Part shown: piece by piece, positions 9,608 through 18,942 of the stretch | Layout: each line of letters begins with the position of its first letter | How positions within the stretch are numbered: position 1 is the stretch's first letter | Assembly (NCBI RefSeq): GCF_009669305.1 | Contig: NZ_SADB01000004.1 | Span: 190,383-254,382 of the forward strand | Direction: 5' to 3' | Length of the DNA: 64,000 bases | Source of the DNA: Ancylomarina sp. 16SWW S1-10-2 | GTDB lineage: Bacteria; Bacteroidota; Bacteroidia; Bacteroidales; Marinifilaceae | Notes under the pieces: model-generated | What the model saw: the letters and a program-made list of their open reading frames with translations, nothing else | Databases searched by the model: none | Told to the model about the DNA's origin: nothing | Position numbers and translations under genes: made by a program

Positions 9608-10255
9608 CTAGTCGACATCCGTACTTTTGTCGAATTTTTCGTTGGGTAAACCAATTAAACCTCTAACAAAGCCATGAATAATAGCAATGGGCAGAATTAG
9701 AAGACCTAGTATCTGCATCTTTAGTTCGTAAAACAAAGTACTGCCTTTATATGGTTTCCCTTTAAGTCTAGATTGAAATGCACTGATGGGAATGCCGTAC
9801 AGATTTCCAGTAGTTATCATTTGAATCGCCGAAAGTATAATTTGTGCTCTTTCTTTGCCATATTCTTTTACGATAGCATCGTAAGCATATTTTTTAGGGT
9901 AGCCTCTCGAATCGGCGTAATGTTGGGCAAATAGGATAGCTTTTGCCTCTTCAGGTTTAATAAAAGTATCTTCTCCGCTTAAAAAGCTTTTAATTTCTTC
10001 GCTACTCATTCCCTGACGCAAAGCCATTTTAGTATGTCCATATGAGCAAAGCGCACAACCATTTACTTCGGTTACTGCTAAGTGTAAGCGTTCCACAAAA
10101 TGTTTGTTAACTAATTTACTTCTATTATTTCCAATTAGTTTTGACATGGCCCTTGGAGCAAAAACAGCAGCGTTGTACATTTCTCGCAAACTGAATTGAC
10201 GTTTAAATACAGCTCTTGAGCTTATTGATTTCGAAATGCTTGTGTCCTTTTTCAT
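9608..10255 (-). CDS. AhpD-like / carboxymuconolactone decarboxylase family protein
   Basis: A 215-residue protein with the AhpD-type redox signature E63-x3-C67-x2-C70-x3-H74 inside a helical bundle, as in alkylhydroperoxidase AhpD and related CMD proteins that reduce peroxides through the CxxC thiols. Residues about 186-205 are strongly hydrophobic, so it may be held at the membrane, which is less usual for the family. It follows a DoxX-like membrane protein gene by 285 bp on the same strand, downstream of a repeated promoter/operator at 11.27-11.37 kb. A link to thiol or oxidative stress is likely. Exact substrate unknown. Confidence 0.78.
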   Translation of the reverse strand: MKKDTSISKSISSRAVFKRQFSLREMYNAAVFAPRAMSKLIGNNRSKLVNKHFVERLHLAVTEVNGCALCSYGHTKMALRQGMSSEEIKSFLSGEDTFIKPEEAKAILFAQHYADSRGYPKKYAYDAIVKEYGKERAQIILSAIQMITTGNLYGIPISAFQSRLKGKPYKGSTLFYELKMQILGLLILPIAIIHGFVRGLIGLPNEKFDKSTDVD

Positions 10256-10540
10256 TTTCTTCTCTATTTCTTTACACCAAAGGTCCTGTTAAGTTTTGTG
10301 GTAACCAATAGCTTTCAGAATTTTTATCTAATTGAAATCACATTATGGAATCATCAGAAAACAATTAAAGTCGACGATGAGTGCATGAAAATAGCTTTAT
10401 TTAATGGATGTCGTTCAATATTTACACTGAACTTGTCAAAGTTTGTACTCATCGCTATGTCGTGCCAATTGCTTTAATGTCTTCTGTTACCTTAACTGAT
10501 GATTCTAAATTGTGAATTTTAATGTTGGCATCATTTCTAT

Positions 10541-10975
10541 TTAACTATTCTTTATTCGTTGTTGTTTATTTAAAATAAATATGTTTGTTGCTGAGAATGT
10601 TACAATTCCAATGGCGATATATACCAATAACCATTTAGGTTGAACTCTCAGTGAAAACTCGGCTATAAGTGCACCAACCATTGTAAGTAAACCGAAAAGA
10701 TTTGTAAGCGTAGCCCATTTTGTAAAAGGAATTTTAAATTTAGTGATAGCGTTATTTTTTATCAAACTAAAAACTGCTGTTACTAAATAACCAATTACAA
10801 CAGCCGAGATTACGATTCCTGTTGATACTCTAAAAAAGGTAGGGTCTATACCTAATGGCTGCGCCATTTCGATAAAAGCTTTAACTGAAATATCCCATCC
10901 TGCTAATTTTGAAATGGCAAATCGTGATAAAACAATTCCCATTAATAAGTTCGTGATAAATAATACTTTATTCAT
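10541..10975 (-). CDS. DoxX-like four-helix membrane protein
   Basis: A 144-residue integral membrane protein with four predicted transmembrane segments (about 3-22, 45-70, 85-105, 113-135). The segment S-R-F-A-I-S-K-L-A-G-W near residues 17-27 resembles the first helix of DoxX/DoxD-like proteins, which associate with quinone or thiosulfate redox chemistry and oxidative stress. It lies between the repeated operator (11281-11296) and the AhpD-like gene, all on the minus strand. The family is broad, so the role stays general. Confidence 0.62.
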   Translation of the reverse strand: MNKVLFITNLLMGIVLSRFAISKLAGWDISVKAFIEMAQPLGIDPTFFRVSTGIVISAVVIGYLVTAVFSLIKNNAITKFKIPFTKWATLTNLFGLLTMVGALIAEFSLRVQPKWLLVYIAIGIVTFSATNIFILNKQQRIKNS

Positions 10976-11063
10976 GATTTTCTATTTTTAACTAATTATT
11001 AAATAACGAAACAAGCTTTGTGTTGTCTTTGAGCTTATCTCATTTTAAATTACTGATAAATAC

Positions 11064-11210
11064 TTATTTTATTTCGTTGATTCTAGTTGATAATATCTTC
11101 TCTAATTCTACTTTTGAAACTCGAGTAAATGGAATATTAATTTATTCTAATTCCTTTTTTAAGCATCTGCATAGATGTTTAGTCATATCCGTTTTGCTAA
11201 ATAAATTCAT
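11064..11210 (-). pseudogene. Small protein gene with an in-frame stop (possible)
   Basis: From the ATG at 11210-11208 the minus strand reads 22 codons to a TAA at 11144-11142, then continues in the same frame for 25 more to a TAA at 11066-11064. The second half (N-I-P-F-T-R-V-S-K-V-E-L-E-K-I-L) has the look of an amphipathic protein C-terminus. One stop in a 48-residue frame suggests a recently broken small gene behind the operator. No family is recognised and the start lacks a good ribosome site. Confidence 0.35.
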
Positions 11211-11272
11211 TGCTTTCTCACTTACTTTTCTTCTTTATATTCTTTTTGCTGTGCTATTATTTTTCTAATACA

Positions 11273-11369
11273 AGACAAAACTAAACAATCGCTTAGAAAT
11301 AAAAATTAATTTAACTTTTATTGTGTAATTTTAATGTATTTAGTTGAATGATAGAATGTAAGTTGTTGA
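11273..11369 (-). promoter_or_regulatory. Promoter with palindromic operator, copy 1 of 2
   Basis: Minus-strand Bacteroidota -7 box TAGTTTTG at 11283-11276, overlapped by the 16-bp palindrome CTAAACAATCGCTTAG (11281-11296; half-sites CTAARC/GYTTAG), a size and shape typical of TetR-family operators. About 95 bp around it matches the region before the alpha/beta hydrolase gene at 60.3 kb. It points toward the broken small ORF, the DoxX-like gene and the AhpD-like gene. Confidence 0.6.
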
Positions 11370-11428
11370 TGAAGGAAGTGGAGTCCAAGCTTGATGTGAC
11401 TATTTACATTTTTTTATTCCTCTAATAA

Positions 11429-13099
11429 TTATCCTAGACTTTCCAAATGTTTAAATAAATTATCTGAACGATCAAGATTCATTTTTTTTCTTAATCTGTA
11501 TCGCAAGGTGTGCACGCTATCATTTGAAATGCCAAGAAGTTTAGCAATGTCTTTGCTCGAGAAATTCAGCTTTAGTAGAGCACATAGTTTCTTTTCTCCA
11601 GCGGTTATATTTGGGTATGTTGCATTCAGGTTTTTGAAAAATGATTCGTTTACTGATACAAAACGGGCTTCGAATTGTTTCCAATTTTGAGCATTGCTAT
11701 TGGAAATTGATTTGAATATTTTTCTTACTTCTAAATCACTGGGTGGAGTCGGAGTATTGGTTAAATTATTTTTAAGTTGGATAAATAGTTCATCTTTTTC
11801 AATCAATTGCAATGCTGATATGGCTAATTCTTTATTCTTAAGTTCAAAAAGTTCCTTATTCTTACGATTCTCAAGTTCTTGATTTGTTTTGGCTAAACTC
11901 CGCTCTGTTTGGTGCTTTGTATTTAGGTGTCGAACGTAAAAAAATACGATTATGAATATGAATATCATAGTTCCTGAAAATAGCATTTTTTGCAAGAACC
12001 AAATTTTATCTTCTTGCTCCAATTGTGCCAATCTTTGTTGTTGAATTAGTTGAGATTGAGCTTCTTTTTCTTTTCTGAATTCATCACTTATTTCAAATAA
12101 AGGTCTGTTGTTTTCACTTCGGCTATCAAATAATTGCTCATTTAGAATTTTGGACTCCCTGAGTTTCTGATAGGCGTTTTTGTAATCTCCCATGCTCAAA
12201 TACAGGTTCGATAATTTTTGGTGAACTCTTGGAATATAGTTCATATGACCTTTCGAACTTTCGCTGATCTTAATCGATAAATTATAATACTGCTCACTTT
12301 TTTTACTGAGTCCTTGCTTTTGATAGGCATCTCCCATAAAAGAATAGAGAATAACCAAATAGGCAGGTTCATTTTTGAGAAAATATGGCTCAATGGCATG
12401 CATTTTCTGAAGAGCTTGTTGAGTGTGGTTTTGGTTCATCTGGTAGTAGCTTTCTTCAGCTAAAAGATACTCAATTGCCGATATATTCTCACCTCCAGAG
12501 TAATGAATCATGAAACAACTGTCGAGATATGCTTTAGATTTGGGGGCATTGCCTCCTTCACGAAACAAAGTAGCTAAACCATAATAATTTGCGCTAAGGC
12601 TATGTTTGGGAATTTTTCCCTGCTTTAAAAGTTCTTTTTTGATTTTTAATGAAGATTGAAAATAGCTAATCGCTTCATTCTCTCTTTCGAAAAATGAATA
12701 GAGCCATGCAATTTGCTCGTGCGATCGAGCTATGGTTCTTAAATCTTTAATTTTGTCGGCTAATAAAAGAACATTCCAAAATTGTTGATAAGCCAGAGAA
12801 TAGGAAGCATGGTTGGAATAGATGTTACCAAGTCTCGAAAGAGTTTTAATTGCCATTAGCGTATCTCCATTTTCAATTTGGTTTGAATATTCATTTTGAA
12901 GTTTATAAACCGTCTCTTCAGAATATTGTGAGGTAAGCTGATTGTCAGAATCAAAATTATAAAGAGGCGTAACAATAGTGTCGTTTAAACTTAAATTCGA
13001 CGAATCTTTAGCAAAAACAAATATCGGTTGAAATAAAAGTAAAAGTATAAAAAGTCTATATAGCATTGGAAAGCTTTGTAGGGTTGTGTAATTTATCAA
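11429..13099 (-). CDS. TPR transcriptional regulator with C-terminal LuxR-type HTH
   Basis: A 556-residue membrane-bound one-component regulator. An N-terminal hydrophobic signal (L-F-I-L-L-L-L-F near 15-22) is followed by about 300 residues of tetratricopeptide repeats on the outer side. One transmembrane helix lies near 370-388, then a charged coiled coil (about 390-430). The C-terminal GerE-like helix-turn-helix (I-T-A-G-E-K-K-L-C-A-L-L-K, S-S-K-D-I-A-K-L-L-G-I-S, S-V-H-T-L-R-Y-R-L-R-K-K) follows. Met12 could be the true start because it begins the signal peptide. It diverges from the GH2/GH117 genes across about 170 bp, so it probably senses an algal glycan signal and controls them; this is inferred from position. 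Confidence 0.8.
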   Translation of the reverse strand: MINYTTLQSFPMLYRLFILLLLFQPIFVFAKDSSNLSLNDTIVTPLYNFDSDNQLTSQYSEETVYKLQNEYSNQIENGDTLMAIKTLSRLGNIYSNHASYSLAYQQFWNVLLLADKIKDLRTIARSHEQIAWLYSFFERENEAISYFQSSLKIKKELLKQGKIPKHSLSANYYGLATLFREGGNAPKSKAYLDSCFMIHYSGGENISAIEYLLAEESYYQMNQNHTQQALQKMHAIEPYFLKNEPAYLVILYSFMGDAYQKQGLSKKSEQYYNLSIKISESSKGHMNYIPRVHQKLSNLYLSMGDYKNAYQKLRESKILNEQLFDSRSENNRPLFEISDEFRKEKEAQSQLIQQQRLAQLEQEDKIWFLQKMLFSGTMIFIFIIVFFYVRHLNTKHQTERSLAKTNQELENRKNKELFELKNKELAISALQLIEKDELFIQLKNNLTNTPTPPSDLEVRKIFKSISNSNAQNWKQFEARFVSVNESFFKNLNATYPNITAGEKKLCALLKLNFSSKDIAKLLGISNDSVHTLRYRLRKKMNLDRSDNLFKHLESLG

Positions 13100-13272
13100 T
13101 TAGTTGGTTTATAGGTGTAAAGATATTTATTTGTATTTGTTTGTTCAGAAAAAAAGTGCGCAAAAAGAGGGGGCGTTTAGTTTTTGTTCATGTAAAAAGT
13201 TCTTTATTGCTCACATTTCAATGCATATTTGGTTTAGATTATATAAAACACCACTAAATATTTTATACTGGT

Positions 13273-15798
13273 ATGATAAATAAAATAATGATTGGATTGT
13301 TGTTCTTATTAATGATTGGATGTCAATCTAATCAAAATCGGGAACGTGAATTGGATTTTAATTTTGGATGGAAATTTTCCTTAGAGCATGCGAATGATGC
13401 TTATGCGGTTAATTTGGTTGATAGTTCTTGGAGAGATGTTAACCTTCCTCACGATTGGAGTATCGAGTTTCCTTTTGACTCTATAAAAGGAGAAGGATGT
13501 ACTGGATATCTGCCTGGAGGTTTGGGATGGTATCGCAAACATTTTACTTTAGAGGGTTCAGCTGATGAATTAACCTATGTACTATTCGATGGGGTTTATA
13601 ATAATTCTGAAGTTTGGTTGAATGGTAAAAGAGTAGGTGAGCATCCTTATGGATATTCTCCATTCTATTTTGATTTAACTCCTTACTTAAATCCAGCAGG
13701 AAAAGATAATGTTTTGGCCGTAAAGGTTGACCATACTAGATATGCTGATAGTAGATGGTATACGGGTTCTGGTATTTACAGAAATGTAAAATTGATACGT
13801 GTTAATAAATTGCACATTCCAATTTGGGGTCGTTTTATTACAACACCTGAAGTATCTACTGAGAAGGCTACAGTATCAATAGATATTACAGTAGCTAATG
13901 ATTTTGAAACAAATAAATCGCTTCAAATCATCACCGAATTTTATTCTCCCAATGGAGAGAAAGTAAAAGAAATAGTTTCTGATACTATTGAGTTGATTCC
14001 CGGTGAAAAAACTTTAAAACAGACTGTTGTTATTGACAATCCGATGTTGTGGAGTGTTGATACACCTAATTTATACAAGGCTGTTTCGAGATTGGTACAA
14101 GGAGATAATAGTGTAGATGTATATGAATCTACTTTTGGAATTCGTTCCATTCGTTTCGATAAGGATCAAGGATTCTTTCTGAATGATGTAAATATGAAAA
14201 TTAAAGGAGTATGTCAGCATCATGATGGTGGATTAGTAGGTGCGGCTGTTCCAAAAGGAGTTTGGCGCCGACGTTTACAAATTTTGAAAGATGGTGGATG
14301 TAATGCTCTTCGAATTGCACACAATCCGGCATCAGATGAATTGCTTGACTTATGTGATGAAATGGGATTTTTGGTTCAGGATGAGTTTTTCGATGAGTGG
14401 GATTATCCAAAAGACAAACGTTTAAACATGAAAGAGAGTCATGATGATTACATTACTCGAGGATATGGAGAGCATTTTCAAGAATGGGCTCAATTCGATT
14501 TGAAGAATACCATGTTGGCTCACAGAAATCATCCATCTGTTTTTCAATGGAGTATTGGAAACGAGATTGAGTGGACCTATCCTCGCAATAAAAAGGCGAC
14601 TGGTTTCTTCAATAATATGAATTGGGAAGGTGGGTATTTTTGGTCACAACCGCCATTCTCTCCTGAGAAAATTCGTTCAGAATACAATAAAATGCCTGCA
14701 ATGGAGCATACAATTGGAGAAACAGCAAATAAATTAGCTCGCTGGACCAAAGAGTTGGATACAAGTCGTCCGGTGATTGCAAATTGTATTTTACCTTCGG
14801 CTAGTTTCGAAACAGGATATACTGATGCATTGGATATTGTTGGTTTTAGTTACCGACGCGTAATGTATGATTACGCAAAGAAGAATTATCCAAATAAGAT
14901 TGTAATGGGTACCGAAAACTTAGGTCAATGGCATGAGTGGAAGGCAATAGAAGATCGTCCATTTGTGTCTGGAACTTTTCTTTGGACGGGAACAGACTAC
15001 CTTGGTGAATCAAATGGACATTGGCCAAAGAAAGCGACCGCAAGTGGTTTAGTTGATTTAGCGGCATTTCCAAAACCATCTTACCATATGTATAAAACAC
15101 TATGGTCTGATGAGCCGCACATTTATATTTGTTCAAATTCTACTAAAGATTCTCAATATGAGGTGAATAAATCTGGAAAGGTGATTGAAAAGAAACCAGG
15201 TGCTTGGAAACATGCTTTGTGGGAATGGTATAATGTAATTGAGCATTGGAATTATGCAACAGAAAAGGATGTAATTGTTGAAGTGATTTCTAATTGCCCG
15301 AAAGTTGAACTTTTCTTGAATGGTGAATCATTGGGAATAAAAAGCTTGAGTGATTTTGAAGATCGGATTTATAAGTGGGCAGTTCCTTATCAAAAGGGTA
15401 AGTTAGAGGCAAAAGGAGTAAAGGATGGTCAGGAAATAAGTGCTAATATTGCAACATCAACAGAACCTGTGAGTATTCAACTATCGGTAGATAAAACAAG
15501 TTTAAATGCTGATGGTTACGAAGTAGCTCATATTATAGCTCAACTTTACGATAAAGATAACAATCCGGTGATTATAAATGAGGCAAGCATCAGTTTTGAA
15601 TTGGAAGGAAATATTAAGTTATTGGGTGTGGATAATGGATCGGCTTCTAGTACACAGACCTATCAATCGAATACCGTTCGAACCAATAAGGGACGTTGTT
15701 TATTGATTGTGCAGTCAACTAGGAAATCGGGTGTTGTGAAAATATCGGCCTTGTCAGGTTCGATCAAGAGTGATGTCATTCAGTTGACTATTAAGTAG
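13273..15798 (+). CDS. GH2 family beta-galactosidase-like lipoprotein
   Basis: An 841-residue glycoside hydrolase family 2 enzyme with a lipoprotein signal (L-L-M-I-G-C, Cys at 17), so it acts in the periplasm or at the outer membrane. Domains in order: sugar-binding jelly roll (about 25-190), immunoglobulin-like (190-290), TIM barrel (290-620), and two C-terminal beta-sandwiches. The acid/base Glu431 sits in W-S-I-G-N-E-I-E and the probable nucleophile is Glu548 in V-M-G-T-E-N-L-G. It begins a two-gene operon with a GH117-like enzyme 30 bp downstream, a pairing that points to exo-beta-galactosidase action on agar-derived oligosaccharides. Other beta-linked sugars cannot be excluded. Confidence 0.85.
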   Translation: MINKIMIGLLFLLMIGCQSNQNRERELDFNFGWKFSLEHANDAYAVNLVDSSWRDVNLPHDWSIEFPFDSIKGEGCTGYLPGGLGWYRKHFTLEGSADELTYVLFDGVYNNSEVWLNGKRVGEHPYGYSPFYFDLTPYLNPAGKDNVLAVKVDHTRYADSRWYTGSGIYRNVKLIRVNKLHIPIWGRFITTPEVSTEKATVSIDITVANDFETNKSLQIITEFYSPNGEKVKEIVSDTIELIPGEKTLKQTVVIDNPMLWSVDTPNLYKAVSRLVQGDNSVDVYESTFGIRSIRFDKDQGFFLNDVNMKIKGVCQHHDGGLVGAAVPKGVWRRRLQILKDGGCNALRIAHNPASDELLDLCDEMGFLVQDEFFDEWDYPKDKRLNMKESHDDYITRGYGEHFQEWAQFDLKNTMLAHRNHPSVFQWSIGNEIEWTYPRNKKATGFFNNMNWEGGYFWSQPPFSPEKIRSEYNKMPAMEHTIGETANKLARWTKELDTSRPVIANCILPSASFETGYTDALDIVGFSYRRVMYDYAKKNYPNKIVMGTENLGQWHEWKAIEDRPFVSGTFLWTGTDYLGESNGHWPKKATASGLVDLAAFPKPSYHMYKTLWSDEPHIYICSNSTKDSQYEVNKSGKVIEKKPGAWKHALWEWYNVIEHWNYATEKDVIVEVISNCPKVELFLNGESLGIKSLSDFEDRIYKWAVPYQKGKLEAKGVKDGQEISANIATSTEPVSIQLSVDKTSLNADGYEVAHIIAQLYDKDNNPVIINEASISFELEGNIKLLGVDNGSASSTQTYQSNTVRTNKGRCLLIVQSTRKSGVVKISALSGSIKSDVIQLTIK

Positions 15799-15828
15799 TT
15801 TAAAATAGAATAAAATAATTTTTCAATT

Positions 15829-17100
15829 ATGATACGAAGAACATTATCTAGGATACTGTTGATAGCGACGGGGGCTTTATTTGTTCTAGGATGTGAGGCT
15901 CAAAGACAAGAGGCTGGCGGTTTTCCTTTTAAGTTACCCAATGAAAAGCCTAATAGAGCATTAAGTGCTGCTATGGAACGCAATTATGATGCTTATTTAG
16001 CACCTATTCCACAGGAAAATGAACTTTACACACAGTTTAAATATACCGAACTAAAAGGCTTTGATTACAATGATCATGATGGAACTATTTCTCGAAGAGA
16101 TCCTTCAAAGGTGATTTTTGCCAAAGGGAAATATTACGTGTGGTACACACATCGTGATTCACCAACACCACCTCAAGGTGCTGCAAAATGTAACGATACA
16201 ATTCCATCGAGTGATTGGGATTTGTGTGATATTTGGTATGCTACAAGTAAAGACGGATTTACTTGGGAGGAGCAAGGTGTAGCAGTTCCTCGTCCTCCAA
16301 AACCAAATGTAGGTTGGCGTTCGGTTGCTACAACTGATATTTTGGAATGGAAAGGTAAATATTATCTATACTATCAGGGTTTTCAGGAAGCTAGTGGTAA
16401 ACGTGGTGATGATTGTCCGGTAGCTGTTTCTTATGCGGATTCTCCTGATGGTCCTTGGGTTGCATACAATAAAATCGTAATTCCAAACGGTGGAGAAGGA
16501 GAGTGGGATCAGTATTCTATTCACGATCCATATCCATTGGTATACAAAGGAAAGATTTATTTGTATTATAAGTCAGATGCAAATGGACAGCCTAATTTAG
16601 TGCGTATGCAAGGTTTAGCTACTGCTGATAATCCATTGGGACCCTTTACAAAATGTCCTTTAAATCCGGTGATTAACTCAGGACATGAAACTACACTTTT
16701 TCCTTTTAAAGAGGGAATAGCAGCTTTGGTAATTCGTGATGGTAACGAGCACAATACCATTCAGTATGCAAAAGATGGAGTGAATTTTAACATTGCTTCT
16801 ATGGTTACATTAATGCCAAATGCAGGTGGTCCTTTTATTCCGGATGCTTTTACTGATACCAAAGATGGTAGAGGAATTACTTGGGGAATTTCACATTTAA
16901 CTACTGTTACTGGTTGGAAAACGAATCATGCAATTTTATTGCGTTTCGATTGTGATTTGAGTCAGGATGTGAACGATATAGGGATGAAAAGGACACATGA
17001 ATATAATAAGCCTGAATATTACTTTAAGCATGGCTTAAATGGGAAGCAAAAGAAACGTATTGAAGAAGAAAATAAGGCAATTCAGAAAGCCAAAAAATAA
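15829..17100 (+). CDS. GH117-like alpha-1,3-(3,6-anhydro)-L-galactosidase
   Basis: A 423-residue five-bladed propeller hydrolase with an N-terminal signal (L-F-V-L-G-C, probably a lipoprotein). Catalytic-site candidates, placed by analogy with GH117/GH43, are Asp91 in S-R-R-D-P-S-K, Asp233 in I-H-D-P-Y-P, and the adjacent His286-Glu287 in S-G-H-E-T-T-L-F-P. The neighbouring His-Glu pair is a GH117 trait. The helical N-terminal stretch (R-A-L-S-A-A-M-E-R-N) resembles the GH117 dimerisation arm. GH117 enzymes release 3,6-anhydro-L-galactose from neoagaro-oligosaccharides, which fits the GH2 partner. A carrageenan-type or sulfated substrate remains possible. Confidence 0.75.
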   Translation: MIRRTLSRILLIATGALFVLGCEAQRQEAGGFPFKLPNEKPNRALSAAMERNYDAYLAPIPQENELYTQFKYTELKGFDYNDHDGTISRRDPSKVIFAKGKYYVWYTHRDSPTPPQGAAKCNDTIPSSDWDLCDIWYATSKDGFTWEEQGVAVPRPPKPNVGWRSVATTDILEWKGKYYLYYQGFQEASGKRGDDCPVAVSYADSPDGPWVAYNKIVIPNGGEGEWDQYSIHDPYPLVYKGKIYLYYKSDANGQPNLVRMQGLATADNPLGPFTKCPLNPVINSGHETTLFPFKEGIAALVIRDGNEHNTIQYAKDGVNFNIASMVTLMPNAGGPFIPDAFTDTKDGRGITWGISHLTTVTGWKTNHAILLRFDCDLSQDVNDIGMKRTHEYNKPEYYFKHGLNGKQKKRIEEENKAIQKAKK

Positions 17101-17130
17101 CAAATAAAATAGCCATTTTATGGCAATGAA

Positions 17131-17170
17131 AAAGGCCACTGCAATTCAATTTGTAGTGGCCTTTCTTATT
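17131..17170 (+). terminator. Terminator of the GH2-GH117 operon
   Basis: A 10-bp stem AAAGGCCACT/AGTGGCCTTT (17131-17140 and 17155-17164) followed by TCTTATTT, 30 bp after the GH117 stop. The run of A on the left would also let it work from the other strand. Confidence 0.88.
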
Positions 17171-17568
17171 TACAAGTATTTATGATGTCTGCACTTTTAA
17201 ATTTAGAGAGTTTTTGGTCAAGTTGTTCTATGAGTAGTTTTTTTGTTTCTCACCAGGTATCTGTTTTATACATATAAGTATGTAAATTGGAGTAAATATA
17301 TATAAATGTATAATATATCAAATTATAAAATACATATAAGTATTCTTTTGGGAATATATAAATACATATACGTATGATTATAATGTTGTAAAAAGGTCCA
17401 GTCTTTAATTAAAACAACGGTTAGTATAAGAATAGTAGCTGACGACTACGTGACACTTTCTTGTCAAGATACACAAAAATTGCAGCGAGCTAATATTCTT
17501 AGATTTACTCCAACTTCGGTTGTTACTTTTTCATGTATATCCTTACCTGCGGGATCTTATTCTATTCA
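17171..17568. other. Gap between convergent genes with a repeated near-palindrome
   Basis: Both flanking genes end here, so no promoter for a known gene is expected. Apart from three near-palindromic repeats (17268-17375) I see nothing coding. Confidence 0.6.
17268..17375. repeat. Three copies of near-palindrome ATACATATAMGTAT
   Basis: Copies at 17268-17281, 17330-17343 and 17362-17375 (starts 62 and 32 bp apart). The first two are identical 14-mers; the third has C for A. Each is close to self-complementary (ATAC-n-TATA-n-GTAT). They resemble protein-binding sites but sit in a convergent intergenic gap. Confidence 0.6.
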
Positions 17569-18912
17569 TTAAATTTGATTATCAGGCGTTGAATTTGCCA
17601 GAGTACGTTTTAATAAACTTGTATAAATTGGTTTATTTCCAAGTAGGGCAGTAAATACCGAAGCAGTAACTGTGGTAGCTATTAAAGGTAAAATTAATTC
17701 ATAATTTGAAGTCATTTCTATGGCAAGCACCAATCCTGTAAGAGGTGCTCTAACAGTTGCTGCAAAAATGCCAGCCATTCCTGCAACAGCGAAAACACCT
17801 GGGTGCGAAATGAAAGTGGGGAAAAAGTGTTGCATGATAATTCCAAACAGCATGCCAAGAATAACTCCAAGTGTTAGCATTGGTAAAAAAATACCTCCTG
17901 GAACACCAGAAGCATAGCTAAAAAATGATAATAGCATTCTTGCAATAAATAAAAATAATAAAAAATATAAGGTGAAAGAATTATCGAGTATTTTAGTAAT
18001 TGTATCATATCCACCACCTATCATGTCTGGGGATATAATACCTATTATTGCTATAACCAAGCCTACAAATATTCCTGTATAGATGATTGGGGTTTTAGTA
18101 GTGAATTTAAATAAATCTAATGAAATGATAAGTAGTTTATTATATAAATAACCGATAACACCACATAGTAAACCCAGAATTATAAATAGCCATAGTCCAA
18201 ATGTATTTGGGTTTGGAAAAACCATCATTTGTATAATTGGTTTAGATTCAACTAAGGCTCTAACAGTAAAATCGGCTGTTCCCGCACCAATCATAATAGC
18301 AGCCACAGAATAAAAGTTAAATTTAAAATGGCCGTGCATTTCTTCAATAACAAAAATAATACCTGCAAAAGGGGCATTAAAAGCACTTGCAAGTCCTGCA
18401 GCAGCACCGGCAGACTCCAATGGGTTATTTTCAATATCCGATTGCCCTAAAGTATCCTTAATCATTTTACCAATATTGGCACCCAATTGAATCGTCGGTC
18501 CTTCACGACCTAACAGTAATCCACTTCCCAAAGAAAATAATGAGGCAATAAATTTTATTGGTAATACTCTTTTCCAGCGCATAGGTCGTGTGCCATCCAA
18601 TGCGCCTTCTATTTCTTGAACGCCACTGCCTGAAGCTTCGGGTGCAAATTTTCGAACTAAAAATAAGGCAATACTTATTCCTGTAATTGCAAACAAAATT
18701 GGCCATAGCCAACTTATGAATCCGGAATTTCCTGCATTTGCATATAAGTTGAGTCTAAAATTTTCGATATAACTAAGTGTTATTCTAAAAAGAGCACCAA
18801 CAAGGCCTGCGATAAGCCCAATTATGAGTGCATAAAATAATAGCCTGAAGTTTTTTGTATCCTCATTTGTATATCGTTGATATTCCTTAAAAAATGGATT
18901 AAGCTTCATCAT
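17569..18912 (-). CDS. ClC family chloride channel/antiporter
   Basis: A 447-residue polytopic membrane protein with the ClC signatures: G-S-G-V-Q-E-I-E-G-A-L at about 95-105 (equivalent to GSGIP), G-R-E-G-P at 135-139 with the gating Glu137, and G-G-I-F-L-P-M-L near 350. The gating Glu is typical of both fast channels and Cl-/H+ exchangers. No C-terminal CBS domains, so it is the compact bacterial form. Thirty bp separate it from the upstream MarC gene on the same strand. Likely roles are acid tolerance or charge compensation. Confidence 0.93.
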   Translation of the reverse strand: MMKLNPFFKEYQRYTNEDTKNFRLLFYALIIGLIAGLVGALFRITLSYIENFRLNLYANAGNSGFISWLWPILFAITGISIALFLVRKFAPEASGSGVQEIEGALDGTRPMRWKRVLPIKFIASLFSLGSGLLLGREGPTIQLGANIGKMIKDTLGQSDIENNPLESAGAAAGLASAFNAPFAGIIFVIEEMHGHFKFNFYSVAAIMIGAGTADFTVRALVESKPIIQMMVFPNPNTFGLWLFIILGLLCGVIGYLYNKLLIISLDLFKFTTKTPIIYTGIFVGLVIAIIGIISPDMIGGGYDTITKILDNSFTLYFLLFLFIARMLLSFFSYASGVPGGIFLPMLTLGVILGMLFGIIMQHFFPTFISHPGVFAVAGMAGIFAATVRAPLTGLVLAIEMTSNYELILPLIATTVTASVFTALLGNKPIYTSLLKRTLANSTPDNQI

Positions 18913-18942
18913 GAATCAATTGAGTTTATTTTTTTGATTAAC

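Larger units (their letters stand above)
10976..11428. other. 453-bp gap holding a broken small ORF and a regulated promoter
   Basis: Between the DoxX-like gene and the TPR-HTH regulator, both on the minus strand. It holds an interrupted 48-codon reading frame (11064-11210) and a promoter/operator copy (11273-11369), both listed separately. An apparent plus-strand frame over 11020-11268 is only the antisense of these and has no support. Confidence 0.6.

Noticed and set aside
10354-10452. 32-codon minus-strand frame between the DoxX-like and AhpD-like genes
   Set aside because: Too short, no family, no clear ribosome site; a nearby short protein-like stretch also lacks support.
11020-11268. 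82-codon plus-strand reading frame
   Set aside because: It is antisense to the broken small ORF and operator region, is hydrophobic only because of T-rich DNA, and has no ribosome site or family.
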